Shown here: positions 36,404-47,638 of the stretch, piece by piece
How the letters are laid out: every line of letters begins with the position of its first letter
How positions within the stretch are numbered: the first letter of the stretch is position 1
Assembly (NCBI GenBank): GCA_947496145.1
Contig: CANMBS010000002.1
Location: 62,001 to 126,000 of the forward strand
Source of the DNA: an uncultured Pseudovibrio sp.
GTDB taxonomy: Bacteria; Pseudomonadota; Alphaproteobacteria; Rhizobiales; Stappiaceae
Reading direction: 5' to 3'
DNA length: 64,000 nt
Notes under the pieces: model-generated
Seen by the model: only the letters and a program-made list of their open reading frames with translations
Told to the model about the DNA's origin: nothing
The model's database searches: none
Translations under genes and position numbers: made by a program

Positions 36404-38145
36404 TGTCTGGCCACTTCACATCACCACTTCATCCAAAAGCTCTTCTTGTCGTTGTGGCAAGTGCACTTGTTTTTGGCTTTGTGAGTACAGCTATTGCGCA
36501 AGTGCTGCCTCCGGAAGCGCGGGATCAGCTACAACGTAGTCTTCAGCGAGAAGAAGCTGCACAAACACAACAACAGCTAAATGAACGTCAGAAAGCCCGC
36601 GAGCAACGGCAAGGTGCCGGGCAAATTGAAATGCCGGATGATCCACTGAACGTACCCGAAGGCGGGCCGTGTTTTACAATCAATCGCGTTGACATAGATG
36701 GCGTTGAATGGTTCGGAGAACTGCCAGAAGGTCATGGCGCTTTGATTGGAAAGTGCGCCACCCTTGCAGATATTGTGCGCTCTCTCAACATCATCAACGC
36801 GCATTACAAGGATCTGGGTTTCATCACAACCCGCGCGTATCTGCCAAAGCAAAATGTTGCTGATGGTACTGTCTCGATCACTGTTATTCCTGGGCTTATC
36901 GAAGGTTATGTTTATGCAGATGGCACGCAGGCGAACGCGCGTATCGTGACCGCGTTTCGCGGCAAGCGTGGCGACTTGCTGAACCTTCGGGATCTGGAAC
37001 AGGGCCTTGAGAACCTCAGTGGTCCCCGATCCAGCAAAGCCACCTTTAAACTCATTCCAGGTGAGAAGCCCGGCGGGTCTTTCATCTAGATCAATTTGCA
37101 GGAAACATTTCCGCTAAACGGTTCTCTGGAGATTGATAACTCCGGTTTTGACAATACGGGTGCAACAAAGGCTTCTGCGAGTATTGGCATAGATAATCTT
37201 CTTGGCCTTAACGATCAGCTGAGTGTGCGGGTAAGCGGCACGCCCTTTGACCCACGCGAGCAGCGTTATTCGGAAAGTGTATCGGGTCGCTTTTCCATTC
37301 CCTATGAGTACTGGGAGTTAACGCTGGAAACTGGTGGAAGTCGCTACTTCTTCGAACTGGATGGAGCAAACCAGAGTTTCCCGGTTGAAGGCCATTCTCA
37401 CTACTTCCGGTTTTCAATTGAGCGTTTGCTTTGGCGAGACAAGCTTTCAAAACATTACGCTTACTCTGATCTGAAGCTTAGCCGAAGCCGCTCTTTCATT
37501 GATGGCTTTGAGATCATGAGTCAACGCCGCCGCCTCAGTGTTGCCTCTATAGGGTGGCGCGGCGAGACAAAGTGGGATGACGCCCGGATCAGATGGGATA
37601 TTGGCACCAAGTTTGGCCTGAGTGCCTTCGGGGCAATGGTGAGTGATGAGAGCATTGTAGACCCGCAGTTCAAGCTCATCCATGGCCGACTCGATCTGAG
37701 CAAGCCAATCCCATCTACCCCATTCACCTACTCGACCACTTTGTTTGGGAAGTATTCGTCAGATGTTTTGCCAGGCACAGAGCAGATTGCCATTGGTGGC
37801 TGGTCAACGGTACGCGGGTTCCATCGGGATAACATGTACGGCGATGTTGGTGCTTATTGGCGTAACAGCATTGAATGGTCTGCAATTGAGCATGAAGATT
37901 TCAGACTCAAGTTGAGCGGCGGCATTGATGCAGGGCTGATTAAGCCTTCCGCGCTGCGCTCATGGTCTCAGGACTATCTTGTTGGTGCGCATTTTGGTGC
38001 ACAGGCGATCTTTGGCAACAAGGTGACACTTGACGTACAGCTTGCTCATGCACTGTCGCGGCCTGAGAAAAATTTATCCAACACTGTTTCGGCGTTTGAG
38101 GCGGACAAGACAGTCGGCTTTGCCAAATTAAATTTTACTTTTTAG
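36403..38145 (+). pseudogene. TpsB/CdiB outer-membrane transporter with one in-frame TAG
   Basis: 580-codon two-partner secretion transporter of the ShlB/FhaC/CdiB family. In order: signal peptide (ALLVVVASALVFGFVSTAIA), Q-rich linker, POTRA domain (PCFTINRVDIDGVEWFG), second POTRA ending KPGGSFI, then the 16-strand barrel with the conserved STVRGFHRDNMYGD loop and terminal KLNFTF. Codon 229 (37087-37089) is TAG; the sequence on both sides is in one frame and family-like, so it is a single nonsense change, most simply CAG to TAG. As read, only the periplasmic part is made. A TTG at 37096 could in theory restart but has no signal peptide. Sequencing error or readthrough remain possible. Confidence 0.85.
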
Positions 38146-38186
38146 CGGATTTGCTGCGTTCCCTTTGCAGCATGAGGGGTTTTAAA

Positions 38187-41100
38187 ATGTTGAAGACGAT
38201 GAAACGAGCGATTGCGCTGCTCCTGAGCGCCACTCTCATACTTCAACCTGTAATTGTTCATGCTGGCGGTGTGCAGCCAGTTCAGACTGGCAACGGGCAA
38301 CGCCCGCATTTTGGCAGCTCTGACAATGATACCCCTGTGATCAATATCTCGACGCCCAACAGCAAAGGTGTCTCGCATGATCGCTATTCCAGCTTTGAAG
38401 TTGAAGATCTGATCCTCAATAACTCTGCGACAATCTCCAATACACGGTTAGGGGGCTGGGTAGAGGGGAACCCAAACCTGAAGACAGGCAAAGAAGCAAA
38501 AAACTGGATTGCCGAAGTGGTTGGCGGCAATCAGGCCCAACTGAATGGTCTGGTTGAGGTGGCTGGCGAAAAGATGGATGTCATCATCGCCAACGAATTC
38601 GGTATTACCTGTAGTGGTTGCGGTTTCATCAATACGGGCCGCACCACTCTCACAACAGGTCTGCCGCGTTTTCTAAGCGATGGCACTCTGGCTGGTTTCG
38701 ATGTTCAGAAAGGGACTGTCACCATTGGAGACAGCGGCCTTAACACTGACAGCCGCCTGCTGGTGTCTGACAGACAGCGCCTGGATATCATCTCCCGCGC
38801 CGCGGCAATTTACGGGTCGGTCCAGGCAGAGAGTCTGAACATCGTCACAGGTGCCAACAGTGTCGACTATGACTGGAGCTACAATCACGAAACCGGCGAA
38901 ATCAGCGGTGTCACCCCTCAAGCTGACGCAGGTACTGCACCAGAACTGGCCGTAGACGTCTCAGCGCTCGGCGGGATGTACGCTAACGCGATCAAACTGA
39001 TTGCAACCGAAAACGGTGTCGGTGTTCGCCTCAATGGTGAGATGGCATCTGCAACCAACATCTCCCTAAGCGCAAACGGACAACTGAGCCTCGGCAAACC
39101 GTCAGGAACACACACACCAGCCCTTAAAGCACGTAATCAGATTTCTATCCGCAATCACGGTCCTTTGCTGTTGGAAGGAGCGATCCACTCAGAAACCGAT
39201 GACAAGGTTGACGTGCGCACGACAAGTGGTGAGCTGAAACTGGCAGGCGAGCTTTCCGGTGGTGCTGTTACCCTGCAAGGGGCGGGCCTTCTTGCCATTT
39301 CTGGAGTGATCAAAAGTCAGGGTCAACTCAGTCTTACCTCCACAACGGATGTCGTCTCACTTGGAGCCGATGCCAATATCACCACTACCGATCTCACAAT
39401 TTCTGCGGGCAGGGATATCTCTTCGGGGGGAACCGTTAGTGTACAGAACACAGCGGTTTTGAACGCAGCAGAAACTCTGAAGACGACAGCAGGCTCGGTG
39501 CTGTCTGCAGAAACTGTCGTGCTGGAAGGGAAGGAACTTGAAACAGGCGGTCATGTGATCGCCCAGCAAGACCTTACCGTCACAGCGGGAACTGGCGGGT
39601 TCGAAAACAGGGGTGAGTTAAAGGCGGCGAACCTGACTGCAATTGTGGCAGGTGACTTCAACAACACCGGGAAAATTGAGATTGATGCGCTCGCAAGGTT
39701 CACAGTTACGGATGCATTCAAAAGTGGTGCTGAATCGGAGCTGTTTGCCAAAGATGTAGATGTAACGGCTGCATCGACTGAAATGAGCGGCACCATCAAA
39801 GCGAATGAGAGCCTCACCATTAAATCGACAACAGGTGTTTTGCATAACAAGGCAACCTTGCTCGGCTCATCCGTTGAACTCGTTGCCCAGACCTCTTTGA
39901 ACAATGAAGGTACAATCGCAACACTTGTGGATTCTGCGGCTCCCTCCGTCGATCCAGCCCTTTTCCATGAGCTGAAGATTACAACGGGATTAGACGGCTT
40001 CGTTAATTCCGGCACATAAAACGCCCAGAAGATCACTCTCAATTCCCAGGGCCTTATCACAAACAGCGGCACGATTTCTGCCAGTAAATTTCTCTTGGCG
40101 GAGGCCGTCAGCGACCTGACCAATGCCGGGTCTATGATCTCAGGTGATGATCTGACCATCCATGCTGAGAATATCCTCAACAACGGTGGGGTGATCTGGG
40201 CAAACGACAACATTGTACTGGCTCGCGATGATGATCTCAATCGGGTTACCCTTGTTCAGAACACAAACGGGCGTATCGAAGCTTTTCAGGGCGATCTGAC
40301 TATTCGCGCCGACGAAGTTCACAATATCGGTAAGGCCCCAAGTATCAGCACAAGCCATATTAAGAGATGGGTTGAAAAGGGACGCAGCGAGGCAGTCAAC
40401 CCGGATAAAGAAATCCTCAAGTTGATTGATCCAGCTTTTCTGGACGCTGACGGAAATGTCCTGCCAGCCCATGCAAAAAGCTATCTGGCTCTATGGAATG
40501 ACCTGCTGAGTGGATCGCCCTATCTTTCTTCTGATGCGAAGGTCATCCTGAAAGCCTCAGTCCTGACACCAAGCAAGACACGGCTCCTCGATGGGGTTCA
40601 GCGCCTGTGGTCGAACATGCACTCCAAAGCCAATGAGGCAGGTACGGCTGACCCGGTCGAAGCGCTGCGTGACCTTTTGGCTCCAACTGTATTTGGCAGT
40701 GAAGGCCAGATATTGCCGGAGCATGAGCAGGCTTATGTTGAGCTATGGGAAACTCTGGCCGCTGGCAAAAACATCGTTTCAGATGAGGTTCGGGCAATCC
40801 TTGCTCCCGATGCGCTTGTTTTCGTCGTTAACAAGGACCCGGCAACCGGTGATGATGTCCGCATCTACACAAATGAAATCACACCTGGGATCGTCAGTTT
40901 GTGGGCTGCTATGTCTGATGGTGCCGATGCAACCTATGACATTGTGAAGATCCTCTATCAGGATCGATTGGGTGATGACGGCATACTGGCAGAACTGGTT
41001 GCTGGTAAGAACATCGATATTGAAGCGGGCACCATTAAAAACATCTTTGGCAACGTGTCTGCAGGCGCAGATGTGGTTCTTAAAGCCAATGAAGTTGAGA

Positions 41101-44100
41101 ACAAGGCGGTTGGTGCGACGCAGGTTCTTCTGGAGGTTCATAAGAAACCAGACTGTTTTACCTGCCACGAAGGGGAGGTTGACTACTACGACACTTTTGG
41201 AGGCCGGATTGAAGCTGTTGGCAATGTCAGCATCTCCGGATCGTTGACCAATACAACCGTAAACACCTCGCAGATGTCCATGCAGGACATGATCAACACG
41301 ATGAATGATTTCATCGAGCAACGCAAAGCCGAGGGTGATACCGATATGATCGGTGTGCCCAACGTGCGCACCAAAACGCTCGAGTTTTCAGACACGCGTG
41401 TGCCGGGTCATATCGCTCCTGTTGAAGGTGGCGGCAAAGATATTCGAAAAGTTGAACCGATTGCAGGCGGAGAGCCTCAAATCATCCCAGTTGAAAGTGA
41501 TGAGTTCCATACCACAATCGAGACACCGATACCGGTACCGCCCGTTATTACGCCTACCGAATCCGTAGATGAGTTGCTGGCGGAGGGCTTGACTACCCTT
41601 GCCGAAACTGATCCGGACTTTACCGAGTACGCGAATTTCATCACCTCCAATTACATGATGGATGTAGGGCGGCTGCAGTACCGCGATGACCTCATCAACA
41701 ACACAATAGAGCCTGAAGCAGGCACCTTTGGTGATTATGAGGCTGCTGAGAGTGTTGATGCTCCAGACTATCTGTCCCAACCCGTCTCGGTTCCAAATCC
41801 GGATGGGTCCGGCATGCACACGGTGTACCCATCAGTAGCGTCCTTTGAACTGGATGGCAGAGGCGCTCTGATTGTTGGTGAAGATGTAACTGTCTCCGGG
41901 GCATCAATTGGTAACAACGGCACCATCTCCGCCAGAAATGACCTTTCTCTGACTGCAGGACTGATTACAGGGTCCGACGGCGCCATACTTGCCGTGGGCG
42001 ATGTTTCTATCAATTCTTTAACAAGCGTCTTGCTTGAAGATACAAAAGTTGCCGGGAACGAGGTCAAAATCTTCGCTGGCCAGCAAGTTGTCGGAAGCGG
42101 GCTGACCCTTTCTGCAGACGCTGATGTTTCCATCTCTGGCAACAGCGGCGTGACCATCACAGGTCTGGAAAAGAACTTCACACTTGAGAAAACACGCCCG
42201 GCTTCATCCGGGTTTTTAAGGCAAGATGAGCAATCGACCACGGTTGTCACCTCAACCCGAGAAGTGAAAGATCAGCAGACCTCTTCACTCAATGTAGGCG
42301 GAAACCTTTCAATCATCACCAATGGCGACCTGGTTGTGGCAGGCGCGGATGTGGATGTTAGCGGTGATGTGAAACTCACAGCAGGTAAAGACCTCGTCCT
42401 CACCTCTGTTGAGGTGGGCAGCAAAACCAAATCCAAAAATTCCAGGGTTGAAGTAAGCACGAGCATTGTCACCGACATCAATGCTGGTGGCAGCATTACA
42501 GCAACAGCTGGTGGTGATGCGGTTCTGATGGGAACGCAGATTGATGTGGGTGGTGAAGCAGATATCTCCGCCGTGGACAATCTGGTTCTGGCGGCTGTTC
42601 AGGACGTGTACTCCTCTTACTCCAAAAAGAAAAAGAGCGGCTTCCTAAGCTCAAAAACCTCAATTAAGAGCGAGACCAAAGTCACCAACAAAGGTGTTTC
42701 TATTGCATCAGGCGGTGATCTGGACTTGCTTGCCGAATCTGGCGACCTGACGACAGCAGGCACCTCTCTTGCCTCCGGTGAAGGGGACGTGAACCTCACT
42801 GCCGCAGAAGGCAACATATATGCTGGTGCGTACACCGATGTTCATAGCCAATACAGCAAGACCTCAAGGAAAATTCTGGGCGGTCTGTTCGGGTCCACCA
42901 AGATCATCAACAGCGTAGACGAAATCAGCCGTGGCACGGAAGCGCTTGCAGCACTCGATCTTTCCCTGCTTTCAGGAGAAGATACCACCCTCGTTGGTGC
43001 GTTCCTGTCTGCGGGCAACAACCTGAATATCAGCACTGGCGGCGACTTCGACGTCAAAGCGGCGATCAACAGCCACAGAAGAGAGTTCTTTGAGCACGAG
43101 ATGGGTCCGGTCCTGATGACCACCATCACGGAAAACAGTTATGTTGAAACCGCCGTTCTCACGCAGTTCCTCGCAGGTCAGGCCCTCAACTTCAATGTGG
43201 ACGGTGAGGCCAGCCTCACACTTTACGAAACCGCAGGTGTAGACGCCAAAACCGCAGAAGAACTCTACCCGGAAGAACTTCTGGCAATTGCCGGGCTGCA
43301 AATTCTGACAGAGCAGCTCGCAAACGAATACTTCTACGACAAACAAGTCGCCCTCTCACCCGCCTTCAAGGCTCTGGTTTCTATTGCGGTAGGCGCGTTT
43401 GTTGCTCCGGGGATTGTAGGGACCTTATTCCCTAGTCTTACTGCGCAGGGTGCCGGGGTGTTCCTAAATGCTCTTGGCGCAGGGTTGGAAGCCTTCACCA
43501 CCTCCGTCATCGTAGAAAGCCTGGACGGGGCGATCTCCGGGAACTTCGATATAGGTGATATCTTAGCAGATGCCGCCTTCTCCGGCGTCACCGCTGGCCT
43601 AACCGACGGCATCGGTCTGAAAACCTTCAAGATTGATGCAGCAGAAGGGTTGCTTGGCGAACACCTGCTCCCATTCCTTGGTGGTGGAAATCTCACCCTC
43701 GGCAACATCCTCGATGGAGCAATCGACGGCCTCATCTCCAATGGCCTGTCATCGGTGGTCTACGGCACCGACTTCATGGACGGTTTCTCGTCCTCCATGG
43801 TCAACACAATCGTCAACCTGGCCATGGCTGACGTCCAGGGAACGATCGGCGATCTTGGAGAAGGTATAGACAACTGGGAAGGCTCCCTTCCACACATGCT
43901 GCTGCACGGCTTGACCGGCTGCGCTGCGGCCTCCGCCACCGGAGACAGCTGCGCAGCAGGAGCCGCAGCAGCCGTCGCGCAGAGTGTGCTGTCTGGCCTG
44001 TATGATGGCAGTGAGCTGAGTGATAAACAACAAGCAAATATCACAAAAACGGTTGGCGCTCTAGCTGGCTACCTGTTCTCAGGTGGTGATGCTTCCAATG

Positions 44101-45431
44101 TCTCTGTAGCAGCTCATATTGCAGAATCCGGGCTTGCTAATAATCGGTTGCTGCACCGAGATGAGATTGAGTGGATCGAGGAGAATGCCGAGGCCTTCAG
44201 AAGCTGGATGTGTCAGGAAAATGGTAAGTGTGATCTGACCCGTGAACAGGCTATAGGTATTCTTGCCGCAGAAACGCTTAAAGGCGTGTCAGAAGGTTTT
44301 GATCTGCATCGTGTGTCGTTTGGGACTGAGGCGCGCTCGTTCATAGAGGCGCGTTATACTGGCCCTGCGACCGTTGATGGTCAGACAATGTTTGGTGCAT
44401 TGACGGCGCGAGACGACACTGAGTACGGTCGTGACCTAGTCAATGCCGACACTCTATTAAGCCAGATTGGTATTTATGAACTGGCGTCTTCTCAATCGCG
44501 CTGGTCTCAAGGGCAAAGCGCCACTCTTGCTGTATTTAATGAGGTTATATCCGAGTACGCTGAGCACCCTGATACCTCCCGTGCAAAGGCATTTTTAGAT
44601 GCTGTCACGGCGAATCCTACCCGGGCAAAACTGCTGTTCAATGCCTTTGGTCGCTCTAAATATATCCAGATGATGGCGTCTCCGGCTGCTCCAATGGGGC
44701 TTGATAGGCTCATACAGGACCTTCCCGAAAACATGAGAGCTGAAGCGGCTCTCGCTTATGCTCAAGGACTGACTGGCAAGACCAGTTTAAACGACGAGGA
44801 AGTGCAAAACGCTATTCTGGCTGGCAAATGGGGAGCAACTATCACAGCGGGGCTTGAAGAGCTTTTTGAAGGAGCTGGTCTTTTGGGTCCTGGTATGACC
44901 TTGATGACTAAGCCGAATGGACAAACCGTCATCCGTGATGCGATTGGGCGCGAGTTCCAGTCGATAAAAAAAGCGATTGCTGCTACAAGTAAAACAGTAG
45001 GGCTGGTTATTCCTCAAGGTTTCACTGGGCGGCAATTCGATAAGTTATCGTCTACCGTTCGTGGTCGAGCAGATGAGTTGGGCCTTGGCGATGACATTTT
45101 CGTTCAAGGTAGCCGATCAGGTGGAACAGCAAGACCAGACTCTGACATTGATATCGCTATTAGAGTTTCACCTGAGCGATTTGATGAGATCATGAACGAT
45201 CCGTCTATCGTCACAAACCAGTTCCGCAACCCGAACCCTGGTTCCGCAAATGCTAGGACAAGAGAAGCAGCTATTCAGCAAGGTAGGATTCATGCTGGTG
45301 AGGCGAGGTTATCTCGCTTGGCGGATCAGCTTGAGCAGCAGTATGGTAAAACTGTTGATATTTCAATTATTCGATCAGGAGGTCCTTTTGACAATGGTCC
45401 TCAAACGCCGTTGAGTTTCAACTTCCAGTGA
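38187..45431 (+). pseudogene. TpsA/CdiA filamentous exoprotein with one in-frame TAA
   Basis: 2414 codons. Signal peptide (MKRAIALLLSATLILQPVIVHA), TPS secretion domain to about residue 250 with N95-P-N-L and the GITCSGCGFINTGRT box, then long filamentous-haemagglutinin beta-helix repeats (many xxLTAGxDLxxx units), a region near 44.1 kb that resembles the pre-toxin segment (AESGLANNRLLHRDEIEWI), and a C-terminal toxin-like domain. There, GSRSGG (2308-2313) followed by DIDIAI with D2320 and D2322 is the polymerase-beta nucleotidyltransferase signature. Codon 611 (40017-40019) is TAA, in frame with both flanks; CAA to TAA would explain it. The ATG at 38187 has GAGGGG 7 bases upstream. Confidence 0.85.
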
Positions 45432-45446
45432 TGCGAGAATGACAAA

Positions 45447-45857
45447 ATGCCTGAAGACTTTTACTGCCGTCTCTATGTGAAATCTGACGAAGATGAAGAT
45501 ACGTTGCGAAAGAAAATCGCTAGGTATTTTGGAGGTCAGGTAGTGATGAGAAGTATTTCCGACGAACATGTTCATATGAAGCTATCAAGAAACAATTTTT
45601 ATGCACCTGATTTAGTAAATGAGCACGGAGGATTTGTGTACTATCCCTACACGGCTGAAGTGCATCCTCGGCATGAAATTGTTGAAGATATTAAACCAGT
45701 TGATCCCGAAATTTACCTTGATCTAGTGTGCCATATAATCTCTGAACTACGCAAATCTGGTGATCTTGTTGTAGCTAGCTGTGGTTATGAAGATTTAGTT
45801 GCCGAAAGAACGGGCTGGAACTGGAGTGAAGCTACTCCCAACCATCCTCATATGTGA
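45447..45857 (+). CDS. cdiI: Putative immunity protein of the CdiA toxin
   Basis: 136 residues, cytoplasmic, acidic, no known family recognised. It starts 15 bases after the cdiA stop, the standard place of cdiI, and its lower GC fits the usual character of immunity genes. Notable stretches are YYPYTAEVHPRHEIVEDIKP and VASCGYEDLVAERTGWNW. The immunity role is inferred from position only. The gene is intact and is followed after 25 bases by an insertion sequence, so any further orphan toxin or immunity pairs would have been displaced. Confidence 0.6.
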   Translation: MPEDFYCRLYVKSDEDEDTLRKKIARYFGGQVVMRSISDEHVHMKLSRNNFYAPDLVNEHGGFVYYPYTAEVHPRHEIVEDIKPVDPEIYLDLVCHIISELRKSGDLVVASCGYEDLVAERTGWNWSEATPNHPHM

Positions 45858-45882
45858 CGCAAGGAGCGTATCATCTATGGAG

Positions 45883-46689
45883 GGCGCTATCAACTTAACC
45901 TGAATTTGGCCGCAATAGTTTTCTCCAGACGCATTTTAGGCGACAAGCATAGCGGCTTGTTTCCATTGTGAGAAAGCGTTGATGCGGTGGAGGTGAATGT
46001 CAATTGCGGAACGTTGGTGGTGAGATGGAACAAAGAGATTACGCAGGCCGGAGAAGACTGCCAGAAACCTTTGAAGCTGGCCCGGCGACTTAAACTTTTG
46101 CATGGCTCTCTCTCGTTTTCGCAAAGGCAAATGCGAGTTTTCCGCGCGATTGTTTAAGCCTTTGTGGCTGCGGTGCTCAACAGCCGGCATCACCTTGCGT
46201 TTTGCCGCTCCATAAGACCCAAGCTTGTCTGTGATCATTCGCTTTGGAGCTACGCCTTGCTTCGATAAAAGGCGGTCTAGTAAGCGCCTCGCAGCCTTGG
46301 TATTGCGCCGTTTTGAAGAATTTCATCGAGAATATAGCCATCCTGATCCACTGCTCGCCACAGGTAATATCGCTGGCCCTGGATCTTGATCACAACCTCA
46401 TCAAGATACCAGAGATCTGAACTGCTTGCTCTTTTGCGTCATAATTGACGAGTGCAAGCCGGACCAAACTTGATCCCCCACTTGCGGATGGTTTCATATG
46501 ACAGGGGTACTCCAAGTTCCAGCAGCATCTCTTCGACCTCTTGCAGGCTGAAAGAGAAGCGATGATAGAGCCAAACAACATGGGCGATAATCTGTAGTGG
46601 AAAACGATGGCGCTTGTAACTGATGGGGGCTGAAGTCATGCTGCCCAACTACCAATCGGAACTGGAGCCAAAGTTAAGTTGATAGCGCC
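45883..46689 (-). mobile_element. IS6-family insertion sequence, defective
   Basis: 807 bases bounded by inverted repeats GGCGCTATCAACTTAAC (45883-45899) and its perfect complement (46673-46689). Size and transposase match the IS6/IS26-IS240 family. No exact 8-bp target duplication flanks it; TCTATGGA on the left and TCTATGAA on the right are similar but not at matching distances. Confidence 0.8.
45936..46639 (-). pseudogene. IS6-family transposase with nonsense and frameshift
   Basis: Starts MTSAPISYKRHRFPLQIIAH, runs through RKWGIKFGPACTRQL and meets TGA where CGA (Arg) is expected, continues in frame through LWYLDEVVIKIQGQRYYLWRAV, then shifts frame near 46310 before RMITDKLGSYGAAKR and NNRAENSH. 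The three acidic DDE residues (in YLDE, ITDKLG and RAENSH) are all still present, so decay is recent. Confidence 0.82.
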
Positions 46690-46910
46690 GCTCTATGAAA
46701 ATATGCGCCAAATGGAACTGGATCTACCTTAGAGTTTAGTCTATTAATTTCAGAATTGTCACTCAGGCGCTCTGAGTAGCAGTGTTTTAAATCAAAACCG
46801 CCGACCTCTGCTTCTTCGAATAGAGCTGGTTACCCCTAATCCGACTCAGGGTTTCCCGGTCGGCTAATTTGTGATTCCATGTCGTTAACGCGGATTTTTG
46901 GGGGCACGAG

Positions 46911-46970
46911 ATGGGCAGATCACATCCTATGGCACTTCGTGAACGTGTCATGACGAATGAACCTGTTACC
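46911..46970 (+). pseudogene. IS630-type transposase N-terminal scrap
   Basis: Reads MGRSHPMALRERVMTNEPV, resembling the start of Rhizobiales IS630 transposases (MGR-x-x-x-MALRERV). Nothing else of the element is readable in this frame. Tentative. The DNA between 46690 and 46910 shows no gene. Confidence 0.4.
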
Positions 46971-47068
46971 CGCAACCGGAATGGGGGCGTGTTGCATGCG
47001 ACGTGACACAGCTTCACGAGAAGGTGGTGTATGGTGCGGTGATCATCCAAACTCCGGTGTAGGTTGGA

Positions 47069-47379
47069 ATGCCTCCAATGCCCGTAGAAACGGTTCTGAT
47101 CGGCGATATGAATTTTACCTATGATAGTCCAGAACACGAGGCAATAGTTGGGTCAATGACACCAGCTAACGGACGTATTATCAATCTCGGCGGCTTAGCA
47201 AATGCTTATGTTCTTGCAGGACATGACGGGCAGGAGGGGTATTCTGTGCCTGAAAGATAACGTATTGACGATTGCTTCCTCTCCCGTTCCATGATGGATC
47301 AAGTACGCTCAGCACGCATTAGTAATGCCACAAAGGCTCTGACCACTTTCCGCTTTGGGTTGAACTCTCATCAATCTGA
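47069..47379 (+). pseudogene. Endonuclease/exonuclease/phosphatase-family remnant
   Basis: The conserved GDMNFTYDSPEHEAIVGSM, then after an in-frame TAA RIDDCFLSRSMMDQVRSARI, then after a frameshift GSDHFPLWVELSS and TGA at 47377. These are the GD[MF]N, RID-x-x-[FL] and SDH[FY]P boxes of the EEP hydrolase fold. Only the C-terminal half survives. From 47380 to 47638 no gene is seen; this holds the promoter of the next operon. Confidence 0.65.
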
Positions 47380-47638
47380 CTTGTAAGGATAGACTGGTTT
47401 GCACTTTGTGAAGAAAAGTACTCATCGTGTTGGTCTCTCAACGGTTAAGTGCGCTGAGGTCCAAATGGTCCTTCTTTTAGAGATCTGGCGCAATATATTA
47501 GGCATTTTTGTGGTGTAGTATAGCAAAAGTTGGTAGAGATTCGCTGTGTACCCTGTTAGTTGTGTTCAGCAAAATTTCAGATTTGTGGGGAATATCTCGC
47601 AAATCCATCAAAAATCCAAATTTATCTGAACGGTTATC

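Noticed and set aside
37096-40095. Independent genes starting at the TTG codons just after the TAG and TAA stops
   Set aside because: Neither TTG has a ribosome site or signal peptide, and both fall inside continuous domains of the longer proteins.
39551-40240. 229-codon minus-strand frame over the tpsA stop
   Set aside because: It is a shadow of FHA repeats, rich in Ser/Val/Pro with no motif; the plus strand is clearly coding on both sides of the stop.
45874-46699. Target-site duplication for the IS6 element
   Set aside because: TCTATGGA and TCTATGAA flank the element but at unequal distances from the repeats and with a mismatch, so no duplication is claimed.
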